Shown here in pieces: positions 8,367 to 16,785 of a stretch of DNA of 64,000 nucleotides. The notes beneath the pieces are model-generated. The model ran no database searches, had not been told where the DNA came from, and was given only the letters and a program-made list of their open reading frames with translations. The position numbers and the translations under genes were made by a program. Each line of letters begins with the position of its first letter. Within the stretch, counting starts at the first letter, position 1. The stretch comes from Pseudomonas frederiksbergensis. Its GTDB lineage: Bacteria > Pseudomonadota > Gammaproteobacteria > Pseudomonadales > Pseudomonadaceae. Location: NCBI RefSeq assembly GCF_001952935.1, contig NZ_CP018319.1, forward strand, positions 4,112,001 through 4,176,000, in the 5' to 3' direction.

Positions 8367-9842
8367 ATGTGGCGTGAAACCAAAATTCTGCTGATTGATG
8401 ACGATAGCGTCCGCCGCCGCGACCTGGCGGTGATTTTAAATTTTCTTGGCGAAGAAAATTTACCCTGCGGTAGCCATGACTGGCAGCAGGCTGTCGGCTC
8501 ATTGTCATCAAGTCGTGAAGTAATCTGTGTCCTCATCGGGACGGTCAATGCTCCTGGTGCACTTGTGGGCTTGCTAAAGACACTCTCAACCTGGGATGAG
8601 TTCCTTCCGGTTTTGTTAATGGGCGATAATTCTTCCGTTGACTTGCCTGAAGACCAGCGTCGCCGAGTGCTTTCGACCCTCGAAATGCCACCCAGCTACA
8701 GCAAATTGCTCGACTCCCTGCACCGTGCCCAGGTCTATCGCGAGATGTACGACCAGGCCCGCGAGCGCGGTCGTCACCGTGAACCCAATCTTTTCCGCAG
8801 TCTTGTCGGCACCAGCCGGGCGATTCAACACGTCCGTCAGATGATGCAGCAAGTCGCCGACACCGACGCCAGTGTGCTGATCCTCGGTGAGTCCGGGACC
8901 GGCAAGGAAGTGGTCGCGCGTAACCTGCACTATCACTCCAAGCGTCGTGACGCGCCGTTCGTGCCGGTCAACTGCGGGGCGATTCCGGCCGAGTTGCTGG
9001 AAAGCGAACTGTTTGGCCACGAGAAGGGTGCCTTCACCGGGGCAATCACCAGCCGCGCCGGGCGTTTTGAACTGGCCAATGGCGGCACGCTGTTCCTCGA
9101 TGAAATCGGCGACATGCCGCTGCCGATGCAGGTCAAGTTGCTGCGCGTATTGCAGGAGCGCACCTTCGAACGCGTGGGCAGCAACAAGACCCAGAGCGTC
9201 GATGTGCGGATCATCGCGGCAACCCACAAGAACCTCGAAAGCATGATCGAGGTCGGTACCTTCCGCGAAGACTTGTACTACCGCCTGAATGTGTTTCCGA
9301 TTGAAATGGCGCCTCTGCGCGAGCGTGTCGAAGACATTCCGCTGCTGATGAACGAGTTGATCTCGCGCATGGAGCACGAGAAGCGTGGTTCGATCCGTTT
9401 CAACTCGGCAGCGATCATGTCGTTGTGCCGTCACGGTTGGCCGGGCAACGTCCGCGAACTCGCCAACCTGGTGGAGCGCATGGCGATCATGCATCCGTAT
9501 GGGGTGATCGGCGTGGTCGAGTTGCCGAAGAAATTCCGCTATGTCGACGACGAAGATGAGCAACTGGTCGACAGCTTTCGCAGCGATCTTGAAGAGCGCG
9601 TGGCTATCAACGGCCATACTCCGGACTTCTCCGCCGGTGCCATGCTGCCGCCGGAAGGTCTGGACCTGAAGGACTACCTCGGTGGTCTGGAGCAAGGGCT
9701 GATTCAGCAGGCGCTGGATGATGCCAATGGCATCGTGGCGCGCGCGGCAGAGCGGCTGCGTATTCGTCGCACCACACTGGTGGAAAAGATGCGCAAGTAC
9801 GGTATGAGCCGTCGTGACGGTGATGAACAGGCGGATGATTGA
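8367..9842 (+). CDS. fleQ: Flagellar master regulator FleQ (sigma-54 activator, c-di-GMP responsive)
   Basis: FleQ sits at the top of the Pseudomonas flagellar cascade and represses exopolysaccharide genes; c-di-GMP and FleN control it. The 491-residue product has an atypical receiver-like domain (1-120), an AAA+ domain with Walker A GESGTGKE (174-181), the sigma-54 contact loop GAFTGA (221-226), Walker B LFLDEIGD (242-249), and a C-terminal Fis-type HTH (RAAERLRIRRTTL). LFRS at 142-145, which in P. aeruginosa FleQ contacts c-di-GMP, is present. The receiver domain lacks the usual phospho-acceptor Asp. The gene is monocistronic by spacing. The start follows AGGGAAG at moderate distance and matches the conserved MWRETKILL. 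Confidence 0.97.
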   Translation: MWRETKILLIDDDSVRRRDLAVILNFLGEENLPCGSHDWQQAVGSLSSSREVICVLIGTVNAPGALVGLLKTLSTWDEFLPVLLMGDNSSVDLPEDQRRRVLSTLEMPPSYSKLLDSLHRAQVYREMYDQARERGRHREPNLFRSLVGTSRAIQHVRQMMQQVADTDASVLILGESGTGKEVVARNLHYHSKRRDAPFVPVNCGAIPAELLESELFGHEKGAFTGAITSRAGRFELANGGTLFLDEIGDMPLPMQVKLLRVLQERTFERVGSNKTQSVDVRIIAATHKNLESMIEVGTFREDLYYRLNVFPIEMAPLRERVEDIPLLMNELISRMEHEKRGSIRFNSAAIMSLCRHGWPGNVRELANLVERMAIMHPYGVIGVVELPKKFRYVDDEDEQLVDSFRSDLEERVAINGHTPDFSAGAMLPPEGLDLKDYLGGLEQGLIQQALDDANGIVARAAERLRIRRTTLVEKMRKYGMSRRDGDEQADD

Positions 9843-9883
9843 CGCCTGTTTTTCAAGTCCTTCATTTATAGGCGGTTTTTTTT

Positions 9884-9899
9884 AGGCACGGGTATTGCT
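9884..9899 (+). promoter_or_regulatory. Sigma-54 promoter of fleSR
   Basis: AGGCACGGGTATTGCT has GG at 9885-9886 and GC at 9897-9898, exactly ten bases apart, with GGCACG and TTGCT halves close to the consensus. It lies 54 bases before the fleS start codon, in the place known for FleQ-dependent transcription of fleSR. Confidence 0.88.
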
Positions 9900-9952
9900 A
9901 CATCCCTCGCAACGTTCCGTTTCACTGACGGTCAGCCAAGCGAGAGAGCACG

Positions 9953-11176
9953 ATGCCCCAAGCCGCCCAGATGTCTCCTGTCCCTGACGCTTCGGGACAA
10001 CCGTCGTCCGTAGAGCAGGCGAGCCGGCTTGGCCTTGAGCAGGCGTTTTCACTGTTCAGCCAGATGTCGAGCCAATTGACCGATTCCTACAGCATGCTCG
10101 AAGCCCGGGTCACCGAGCTCAAGGGTGAGCTGGCGGTGGTCAGTGCCCAGCGCATGCAGGAGCTGGCGGAAAAAGAACGCCTGGCCAACCGGCTGCAAAA
10201 CCTCCTTGATCTGTTGCCCGGCGGCGTCATTGTCATTGACGCCCAGGGCATCGTGCGCGAAGCCAACCCCGCTGCCTGCGAGCTGCTCGGTCTGCCCCTT
10301 GAAGGCGAACTGTGGCGTCATGTCATTGCCCGCTGCTTTGCGCCCCGTGAAGACGACGGTCACGAAATCTCGCTCAAGGACGGTCGGCGTTTGTCGATCT
10401 CCACTCGCTCGCTGGATGCCGAGCCCGGGCAGTTGGTGTTGCTCAACGACCTGACTGAAACCCGTCATCTGCAAGATCAGCTGGCCCGCCACGAACGTCT
10501 GTCGTCGCTCGGTCGCATGGTCGCGTCCTTGGCTCATCAGATTCGTACTCCCTTGTCCGCCGCCTTGCTCTACGCCAGTCATCTGACTGAGCAAGCGTTG
10601 CCGGTCGAGACCCAGCAACGTTTTGCCGGGCGCCTGAAAGAGCGCTTGCATGAGCTGGAACATCAGGTTCGCGACATGCTGGTGTTTGCGCGCGGCGAGC
10701 TGCCGCTGACCGATCGCGTCACGCCAAAAACGCTGATGCAGTCGCTACAGGCGGCCGCATTGACCCATGTCCAGGACCTGCCGATTCGCTGGCAATGCGA
10801 CAGTCATGCGGGCGAGTTGCTGTGCAATCGCGACACGCTGGTCGGGGCGATCCTGAACCTGATCGAGAACGCCATTCAGGCCAGCGCCGGCGATGTGCGT
10901 TTGAAAGTCCATTTCTATACCCGTGACAACAACCTGCGTGTTGCGGTCAGCGATAGCGGTAGTGGCATCGATACGAAGGTACTGGCGCGTCTGGGTGAAC
11001 CCTTCTTTACCACTAAAACCACCGGAACCGGCCTCGGCCTGACCGTGGTCAAGGCAGTGACGCGTGCTCATCAAGGACAATTGCAGCTGCGCTCGCGGCT
11101 CGGTCGCGGCACGTGTGCGCAGGTGATCCTGCCGCTTTTTTCGGGTGAAAAGCCCAGCGCTCAGGGCGCGGAGTGA
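9953..11176 (+). CDS. fleS: Flagellar two-component sensor kinase FleS
   Basis: FleS phosphorylates FleR to activate middle flagellar genes. The 407-residue protein has an N-terminal coiled region, a PAS domain (about 82-165, ILDLLPGGVIVIDA-like segment), a dimerisation/H-box with the phospho-acceptor His195 (ASLAHQIRTPLS), and a HATPase domain with N box (LNLIENAIQAS), G1 (SDSGSGID) and G2 (GTGLGLTVV). No membrane segment is seen, so it is a cytoplasmic kinase. It overlaps the start region of fleR and is preceded by a sigma-54 promoter. Confidence 0.95.
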   Translation: MPQAAQMSPVPDASGQPSSVEQASRLGLEQAFSLFSQMSSQLTDSYSMLEARVTELKGELAVVSAQRMQELAEKERLANRLQNLLDLLPGGVIVIDAQGIVREANPAACELLGLPLEGELWRHVIARCFAPREDDGHEISLKDGRRLSISTRSLDAEPGQLVLLNDLTETRHLQDQLARHERLSSLGRMVASLAHQIRTPLSAALLYASHLTEQALPVETQQRFAGRLKERLHELEHQVRDMLVFARGELPLTDRVTPKTLMQSLQAAALTHVQDLPIRWQCDSHAGELLCNRDTLVGAILNLIENAIQASAGDVRLKVHFYTRDNNLRVAVSDSGSGIDTKVLARLGEPFFTTKTTGTGLGLTVVKAVTRAHQGQLQLRSRLGRGTCAQVILPLFSGEKPSAQGAE

Positions 11177-11181
11177 AGGAC

Positions 11182-12567
11182 ATGGCAATCAAGGTTTTAC
11201 TGGTCGAGGATGACCGCGCGCTACGCGAAGCACTGGCCGATACGCTGTTGCTCGCCGGTCACGATTTCAAAGCTGTCGGCTCGGCGGAAGAGGCGCTGGC
11301 AGCGGTCGGTGCCGAGGCGTTCAACCTGGTGCTGAGCGACGTCAACATGCCGGGCATGGACGGCCATCAACTGCTCGGATTGCTGCGCACTCGTCAGCCG
11401 CAGCTGCCGGTGTTGCTGATGACCGCTCACGGTGCTGTCGAGCGGGCGGTCGATGCCATGCGTCAGGGCGCGGCGGATTATCTGGTCAAGCCATTCGAGC
11501 CCAAAGCCTTGCTCGATCTGGTGGCGCGGCATGCGCTGGGCAGCCTCGGCGCGACCGAAGGCGAGGGGCCTGTAGCGTTCGAGCCGGCCAGTGCGCAATT
11601 GCTGGAATTGGCCGCACGGGTGGCGCGCAGTGATTCCACGGTGTTGATCTCCGGCGAGTCCGGGACCGGCAAGGAAGTGCTGGCGCGTTACATTCATCAG
11701 CACTCTCACCGCGTCAGTCAGCCGTTCATTGCAATCAACTGTGCAGCGATCCCGGACAACATGCTCGAAGCCACCTTGTTCGGTCACGAGAAGGGTTCGT
11801 TCACTGGCGCCATCGCCGCGCAGGCCGGCAAGTTCGAGCAAGCGGATGGCGGCACGATCCTGCTCGATGAAATCTCCGAAATGCCCCTGGGTCTGCAGGC
11901 CAAGTTACTGCGGGTATTGCAGGAGCGGGAAGTCGAGCGAGTCGGCGCTCGCAAGCCGATCACGCTGGACATTCGCGTGGTCGCCACCACTAACCGAGAC
12001 CTGGCCGGTGAAGTGGCTGCGGGGCGTTTTCGTGAAGACCTTTACTATCGCCTGTCGGTGTTTCCACTGGCCTGGCGTCCGTTGCGCGAACGTACCGCCG
12101 ACATCCTGCCGTTGGCTGAGCGTCTTCTGGCCAAGTACGTCAATAAAATGAAGCATGCCGCGGCCACACTGTCGCCCGAGGCTCAGGCGTGCCTGATCGG
12201 TTATCCATGGCCGGGTAATGTGCGTGAGCTGGATAACGCGATTCAGCGGGCGCTTATCCTACAGCAGGGCGGATTGATTCAGCCTGAAGATTTCTGTCTG
12301 GCCGGGCCGGTCGCCTGTGCGCCGTTGCCAGCCTTGGCGCCAACGTCCCTGCGAATCGTGGAGGTCGAATCCGAGTCGGCCGGGGCGCTGGGGGATGACC
12401 TGCGTCGCCGTGAGTTCCAGATGATCATCGACACTTTGCGCTCCGAGCGCGGCCGCCGCAAAGAAGCCGCCGAGCGCTTGGGCATCAGCCCGCGCACCTT
12501 GCGATACAAGCTGGCGCAAATGCGCGACGCCGGAATGGATGTGGAAGCGTACCTGTTCGCCACCTGA
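11182..12567 (+). CDS. fleR: Flagellar two-component response regulator FleR (sigma-54 activator)
   Basis: FleR activates the class III genes such as the basal body and hook operons. The 461-residue product has a receiver domain with phospho-acceptor Asp53 (LSDVNMPGMDG), an AAA+ domain with Walker A GESGTGKE (158-165), contact loop GSFTGA (205-210) and Walker B ILLDE (226-230), and a C-terminal Fis-type HTH (KEAAERLGISPRTLRYKL). The ATG at 11182 is chosen because GGAG lies 8 bases upstream; a GTG at 11173 is in frame but badly placed. The second loop residue is Ser rather than Ala, a variant that occurs in functional sigma-54 activators. Confidence 0.95.
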   Translation: MAIKVLLVEDDRALREALADTLLLAGHDFKAVGSAEEALAAVGAEAFNLVLSDVNMPGMDGHQLLGLLRTRQPQLPVLLMTAHGAVERAVDAMRQGAADYLVKPFEPKALLDLVARHALGSLGATEGEGPVAFEPASAQLLELAARVARSDSTVLISGESGTGKEVLARYIHQHSHRVSQPFIAINCAAIPDNMLEATLFGHEKGSFTGAIAAQAGKFEQADGGTILLDEISEMPLGLQAKLLRVLQEREVERVGARKPITLDIRVVATTNRDLAGEVAAGRFREDLYYRLSVFPLAWRPLRERTADILPLAERLLAKYVNKMKHAAATLSPEAQACLIGYPWPGNVRELDNAIQRALILQQGGLIQPEDFCLAGPVACAPLPALAPTSLRIVEVESESAGALGDDLRRREFQMIIDTLRSERGRRKEAAERLGISPRTLRYKLAQMRDAGMDVEAYLFAT

Positions 12568-12591
12568 AAGTTGACGCAAGCAACACTAACA

Positions 12592-12686
12592 AAATGTGGG
12601 AGCGAGCCTGCTCGCGAAGGCGGCGTGGCAGATACATAAGTGTCGACTGACACTCCCTCTTCGCGAGCAGGCTCGCTCCCACATTT
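12592..12686. repeat. REPIN, family 1 (paired inverted REP)
   Basis: Two perfect 26-bp inverted arms (12592-12617 and 12661-12686) carry the core GGGAGCGAGCCTGCTCGCGA. Such paired REP elements are typical non-autonomous repeats of the P. fluorescens group. It lies right after fleR and may act as a transcription barrier. Confidence 0.92.
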
Positions 12687-12750
12687 GTTTTGCAGTGATT
12701 CATGGTTAAAGCAAAACCTTGATGGCTTTTGTTTGGAGCTGCCACGGAGC

Positions 12751-12766
12751 TGGCACCCTTGTTGCT
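12751..12766 (+). promoter_or_regulatory. Sigma-54 promoter of the fliE operon
   Basis: TGGCACCCTTGTTGCT is a near-consensus -24/-12 element with exact GG-N10-GC spacing, 61 bases before the fliE start codon. It should be activated by FleR and/or FleQ. Confidence 0.93.
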
Positions 12767-12827
12767 AACACCTCACTACCCGCCGAGTGAGTGTCAAAAA
12801 ATTGCGGGTCGCCAGAGAGAGTAGACC

Positions 12828-13157
12828 ATGAGCCAAGGTATTGAATTTAATCGATTGATGTTGGACATGCGGTCCATGCAAATGGATGCCATGTCTGCGT
12901 CGAAATCGACTGCCGCTGTTCCTCAAATGAGTGGCAGCAGCTTTTCCGACATGCTCGGTCAGGCCGTCAATAAAGTGAACGAAACCCAACAGGCGTCCAC
13001 TCAGTTGGCCAGTGCCTTCGAGATCGGCAGGAGCGGCGTAGACCTGACGGACGTGATGATTTCCTCGCAGAAGGCTAGCGTGTCTTTTCAAGCGTTGACC
13101 CAAGTACGCAACAAGCTGGTTCAGGCATACCAAGACATCATGCAGATGCCGGTTTAA
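12828..13157 (+). CDS. fliE: Flagellar hook-basal body complex protein FliE
   Basis: FliE is the small protein that connects the MS ring and the rod. The 109-residue product has the family signature in the second half (SGSSFSDMLGQAVNKVNETQ; VDLTDVMISSQKASVSFQ; RNKLVQAYQDIMQMPV ending). It is the first gene of the fliEFGHIJ operon, with a sigma-54 promoter just upstream and fliF 14 bases downstream. Confidence 0.96.
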   Translation: MSQGIEFNRLMLDMRSMQMDAMSASKSTAAVPQMSGSSFSDMLGQAVNKVNETQQASTQLASAFEIGRSGVDLTDVMISSQKASVSFQALTQVRNKLVQAYQDIMQMPV

Positions 13158-13171
13158 GGACGATTTGAGTC

Positions 13172-14956
13172 ATGGCAGAAGCAGCCGCCGATAATGTTCC
13201 GGCCAAGGCCACTCCAATAGACGGCAAGCCGCCGCTGTTCGGGTTGTCCTTCCTGGAAAACCTCTCCGAGATGACCATGTTGCGTCAGGTGGGCCTGTTG
13301 GTCGGCCTGGCTGCGAGCGTGGCGATTGGCTTTGCCGTGGTGTTGTGGTCCCAGCAGCCGGACTATCGGCCTCTGTACGGCAGCCTTGCCGGTATGGACG
13401 CCAAACAGGTCATGGATACCCTGGCCGCAGCCGACATTCCCTATACCGTTGAACCGAACTCCGGAGCCTTGCTGGTCAAGGCCGATGACCTGTCCCGTGC
13501 GCGAATCAAACTCGCGGGCGCTGGTGTCACTCCCAGCGATGGCAACATCGGTTTTGAGATTCTCGACAAGGATCAAGGCCTGGGCACCAGCCAGTTCATG
13601 GAAGCGACCCGTTATCGTCGCGGCCTCGAAGGTGAACTGGCTCGCACCATCTCCAGCCTGAACAACGTCAAGGGTGCCCGCGTGCACCTGGCGATTCCGA
13701 AAAGTTCGGTGTTCGTGCGCGATGAACGCAAGCCGAGCGCATCGATTCTGGTGGAACTGTACTCCGGTCGCTCGCTGGAGCCTGGCCAGGTACTGGCGAT
13801 CATCAACCTGGTGGCCACCAGCGTTCCCGAACTCAGCAAATCCCAGATCACGGTTGTCGACCAGAAAGGCAACCTGCTGTCGGATCAGGCGGAGAATTCC
13901 GAACTGACCATGGCCGGCAAGCAATTCGATTACAGCCGTCGCATGGAAAGCATGCTGACTCAGCGCGTGCACAACATTCTGCAACCGGTGCTGGGCAACG
14001 ATCGCTATAAAGCCGAAGTCTCGGCCGATGTGGATTTCAGCGCTGTCGAGTCGACCTCCGAGCAATTCAACCCGGACCAACCGGCGTTGCGCAGCGAGCA
14101 GTCGGTCAACGAACAGCGTACCGCCAGCAATGGCCCCCAAGGTGTGCCGGGTGCCCTGAGCAATCAGCCGCCCGCGCCGGCTTCCGCACCGCAAACCACC
14201 GGTGGCGCTGCCGCGTCGGCCGGCATGGTGCAGCCAGGCCAGCCACTGCTCGATGCCAACGGTCAGCAAATCATGGACCCGGCCACCGGCCAGCCAATGC
14301 TGGCTCCGTACCCGGCGGACAAGCGCCAGCAGTCCACCAAGAACTTCGAACTCGACCGTTCCATCAGCCATACCAAACAACAGCAGGGCCGTTTGAATCG
14401 CCTGTCGGTGTCGGTGGTGGTGGATGACCAGGTCAAGATCAACGCGGCCAACGGTGAAACCACCCGTGCACCATGGACCGCCGATGAATTGGCGCGCTTC
14501 ACTCGCCTGGTACAGGACGCCGTCGGCTTCGACGCCAGCCGTGGCGACAGCGTCAGCGTGATCAACATGCCGTTCTCCGCCGAGCGCGGTGAAGTGATTG
14601 CCGAAATTCCGTTCTACTCCCAGCCGTGGTTCTGGGACATCGTCAAGCAAGTGCTGGGTGTCTTGTTCATCCTGGTGCTGGTGTTCGGTGTGCTGCGTCC
14701 GGTGTTCAACAACATCACCGGCGGCGGCAAAGACAAACAGCTGGGCATCGGCAGCGACGTCGAGTTGGGTGGCATGGGCGGCCTGGACGGCGAACTGGCC
14801 AACGACCGCGTCAGTCTCGGCGGCCCGACCAGCATTCTGCTGCCGAGCCCGAGCGAAGGCTATGACGCACAGTTGAACGCAATCAAGAGTCTGGTGGCAG
14901 AAGATCCGGGGCGCGTGGCCCAGGTCGTGAAAGAGTGGATTAACGCAGATGAGTGA
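13172..14956 (+). CDS. fliF: Flagellar MS-ring protein FliF
   Basis: FliF builds the inner-membrane MS ring that houses the export gate. The 594-residue product has a first membrane helix at about residues 40-58, the periplasmic ring-building modules (PDYRPLYGSLAGMDAKQV; VKGARVHLAIPKSSVF; KPSASILVEL) and a second membrane helix at about 487-510, followed by a C-terminal cytoplasmic tail that binds FliG. A Pro/Gln/Ala-rich linker at about residues 320-390 is typical for Pseudomonas. The start follows AAGGA, and the stop overlaps fliG by 8 bases. Confidence 0.97.
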   Translation: MAEAAADNVPAKATPIDGKPPLFGLSFLENLSEMTMLRQVGLLVGLAASVAIGFAVVLWSQQPDYRPLYGSLAGMDAKQVMDTLAAADIPYTVEPNSGALLVKADDLSRARIKLAGAGVTPSDGNIGFEILDKDQGLGTSQFMEATRYRRGLEGELARTISSLNNVKGARVHLAIPKSSVFVRDERKPSASILVELYSGRSLEPGQVLAIINLVATSVPELSKSQITVVDQKGNLLSDQAENSELTMAGKQFDYSRRMESMLTQRVHNILQPVLGNDRYKAEVSADVDFSAVESTSEQFNPDQPALRSEQSVNEQRTASNGPQGVPGALSNQPPAPASAPQTTGGAAASAGMVQPGQPLLDANGQQIMDPATGQPMLAPYPADKRQQSTKNFELDRSISHTKQQQGRLNRLSVSVVVDDQVKINAANGETTRAPWTADELARFTRLVQDAVGFDASRGDSVSVINMPFSAERGEVIAEIPFYSQPWFWDIVKQVLGVLFILVLVFGVLRPVFNNITGGGKDKQLGIGSDVELGGMGGLDGELANDRVSLGGPTSILLPSPSEGYDAQLNAIKSLVAEDPGRVAQVVKEWINADE

Positions 14957-15968
14957 TAACCGAGCCGTTGCCGCCAAACTGACCAAGGTCGACAAAGCCG
15001 CGATTCTGCTGCTATCCCTGGGTTCCACCGATGCTGCCCAAGTGCTGCGCCACATGGGGCCCAAAGAGGTCCAGCGTGTGGGCGTGGCCATGGCCCAAAT
15101 GGGTAACGTGCACCGCGAGCAGGTCGAGCAGGTGATGAGCGAGTTCGTCGACATCGTCGGCGACCAGACCAGCCTCGGCGTCGGCTCCGATGACTACGTG
15201 CGCAAAATGCTCACCCAGGCCCTGGGCGAAGACAAGGCCAACGGCCTGATCGACCGCATCCTGCTGGGCGGCAACACCAGTGGCCTCGACAGCCTGAAGT
15301 GGATGGAACCGCGCGCCGTCGCCGACGTGATCCGTTACGAGCACCCGCAGATCCAGGCGATCGTGGTGGCGTATCTCGATCCGGACCAGGCCGGCGAAGT
15401 GCTCGGCAACTTCGACCACAAGGTACGTCTGGACATCATTTTGCGGGTTTCCTCGCTGAACACCGTGCAACCTGCGGCCTTGAAAGAACTCAACCAGATT
15501 CTCGAGAAGCAGTTCTCCGGCAACTCGAATGCTTCGCGCACCACCCTGGGCGGCATCAAGCGTGCGGCCGACATCATGAACTTCCTCGACAGCTCGATCG
15601 AAGGTCAGCTGATGGACTCGATCCGCGAAGTCGACGAAGACCTGTCCGGTCAGATCGAAGACCTCATGTTCGTGTTCAACAACCTGTCCGATGTCGACGA
15701 CCGCGGTATCCAGGCGTTGCTGCGCGAAGTGTCTTCCGACGTGCTGGTGCTGGCCCTCAAGGGGTCGGACGAAGGCGTCAAAGAGAAGATCTTCAAGAAC
15801 ATGTCCAAACGGGCGGCCGAACTGTTGCGCGACGACCTCGAGGCCAAAGGCCCGGTGCGCGTCAGCGACGTGGAAACCGCGCAGAAAGAAATCCTCACCA
15901 TTGCCCGCCGTATGGCCGAAGCCGGAGAAATCGTTCTCGGCGGGAAGGGCGGCGAAGAGATGATCTAA
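14949..15968 (+). CDS. fliG: Flagellar motor switch protein FliG
   Basis: FliG is the C-ring protein that contacts the stator and transmits torque. The 339-residue protein shows the N-terminal FliF-binding part (KLTKVDKAAILLLSLG), the middle domain with the EHPQ motif (RYEHPQIQAIVVAYL) and the C-terminal charged torque helix (FVFNNLSDVDDRGIQALLREV). The family length is about 330-340. Its start overlaps fliF, so translation is probably coupled. Confidence 0.97.
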   Translation: MSDNRAVAAKLTKVDKAAILLLSLGSTDAAQVLRHMGPKEVQRVGVAMAQMGNVHREQVEQVMSEFVDIVGDQTSLGVGSDDYVRKMLTQALGEDKANGLIDRILLGGNTSGLDSLKWMEPRAVADVIRYEHPQIQAIVVAYLDPDQAGEVLGNFDHKVRLDIILRVSSLNTVQPAALKELNQILEKQFSGNSNASRTTLGGIKRAADIMNFLDSSIEGQLMDSIREVDEDLSGQIEDLMFVFNNLSDVDDRGIQALLREVSSDVLVLALKGSDEGVKEKIFKNMSKRAAELLRDDLEAKGPVRVSDVETAQKEILTIARRMAEAGEIVLGGKGGEEMI

Positions 15969-15975
15969 GGTCACT

Positions 15976-16785
15976 ATGTCGTCCAAACATGATGAGTCCA
16001 ACACCGACCTGATCCGCGGCAAGGACGTCGGCGGTTTCGACGTCTGGTCGCTGCCCAGTTTCGATCCGTTCGTGCCGGAACCCGAGCCGGAACCTGAGCC
16101 CGAGCCGCCGGAAATGGAAGAAGTGCCGCTGGAGGAAGTCCAGCCACTGACCCTTGAAGAACTCGAAAGCATTCGCCAGGAGGCCTACAACGAAGGCTTC
16201 GCCACGGGCGAAAAAGAAGGTTTTCACAGCGCCACGCTCAAGGTCCGCCAGGAAGCCGAGGTGGCCCTGGCCGCCAAGATTGCCGCTCTGGAACAACTGA
16301 TGGGGCATTTGTTCGAGCCTATCGCCGAGCAGGACACCTTGATCGAAAAGTCCCTGGTCGACCTGGTGCAGCACATCACCAAACAGGTGATTCAGCGCGA
16401 ACTGGCCATCGACTCGACGCAGATCGAACACGTCATGCGCGAGGCCCTAAAGCTCTTGCCGCTGGGCGTGGGCAATGTGCGGCTGTACATCAATCCGCAA
16501 GATTTCGAACAGGTCAAAGCCCTGCGCGAACGCCATGAAGAAACCTGGCGCATCGTCGAGGACGAGGCACTGTTGCCCGGTGGTTGCCGGGTCGAGACTG
16601 AACACAGTCGCATCGATGCCACGGTCGAAACCCGCGTTGCGCGGGTCATGGACAAACTGTTCGATCAGTTGCACGAACAGGTCTTGCACCCGGCCGAGCC
16701 GGATCTGAGCCTGGAACTGCCGATCAGCGACAAGCCAGCGGTCGCGCCGGTCGAACCTGAACCGGACGTTCTCGATGCGCCTTGA
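15976..16785 (+). CDS. fliH: Flagellar assembly protein FliH
   Basis: FliH is the stator-like regulator of the FliI ATPase and links the ATPase to the C ring. The 269-residue product has an acidic, repetitive (Pro-Glu)n stretch at about residues 34-46, then a long helical region (EAYNEGFATGEKEGFHSATL with the family's repeated Gly spacing) and the conserved C-terminal domain (VMREALKLLPLGVGNVRLYINP; PGGCRVETEHSRIDATVETR). The gene is 7 bases after fliG and its end overlaps fliI by 11 bases. Confidence 0.95.
   Translation: MSSKHDESNTDLIRGKDVGGFDVWSLPSFDPFVPEPEPEPEPEPPEMEEVPLEEVQPLTLEELESIRQEAYNEGFATGEKEGFHSATLKVRQEAEVALAAKIAALEQLMGHLFEPIAEQDTLIEKSLVDLVQHITKQVIQRELAIDSTQIEHVMREALKLLPLGVGNVRLYINPQDFEQVKALRERHEETWRIVEDEALLPGGCRVETEHSRIDATVETRVARVMDKLFDQLHEQVLHPAEPDLSLELPISDKPAVAPVEPEPDVLDAP

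Noticed and set aside
11173..11181. GTG start for fleR at 11173
   Set aside because: It overlaps the fleS stop, and the GGAG site is only correctly spaced for the ATG at 11182.
13154..15154. 666-residue open frame on the minus strand opposite fliF
   Set aside because: It is antisense to fliF, which has full family similarity. The frame is His/Gln/Arg rich, a typical shadow of high-GC coding DNA.
16078..16116. Pro-Glu repeats in fliH taken as a possible microsatellite
   Set aside because: The repeat codons vary (CCCGAG, CCGGAA, CCTGAG), so it is a selected acidic linker rather than a slipping tract.
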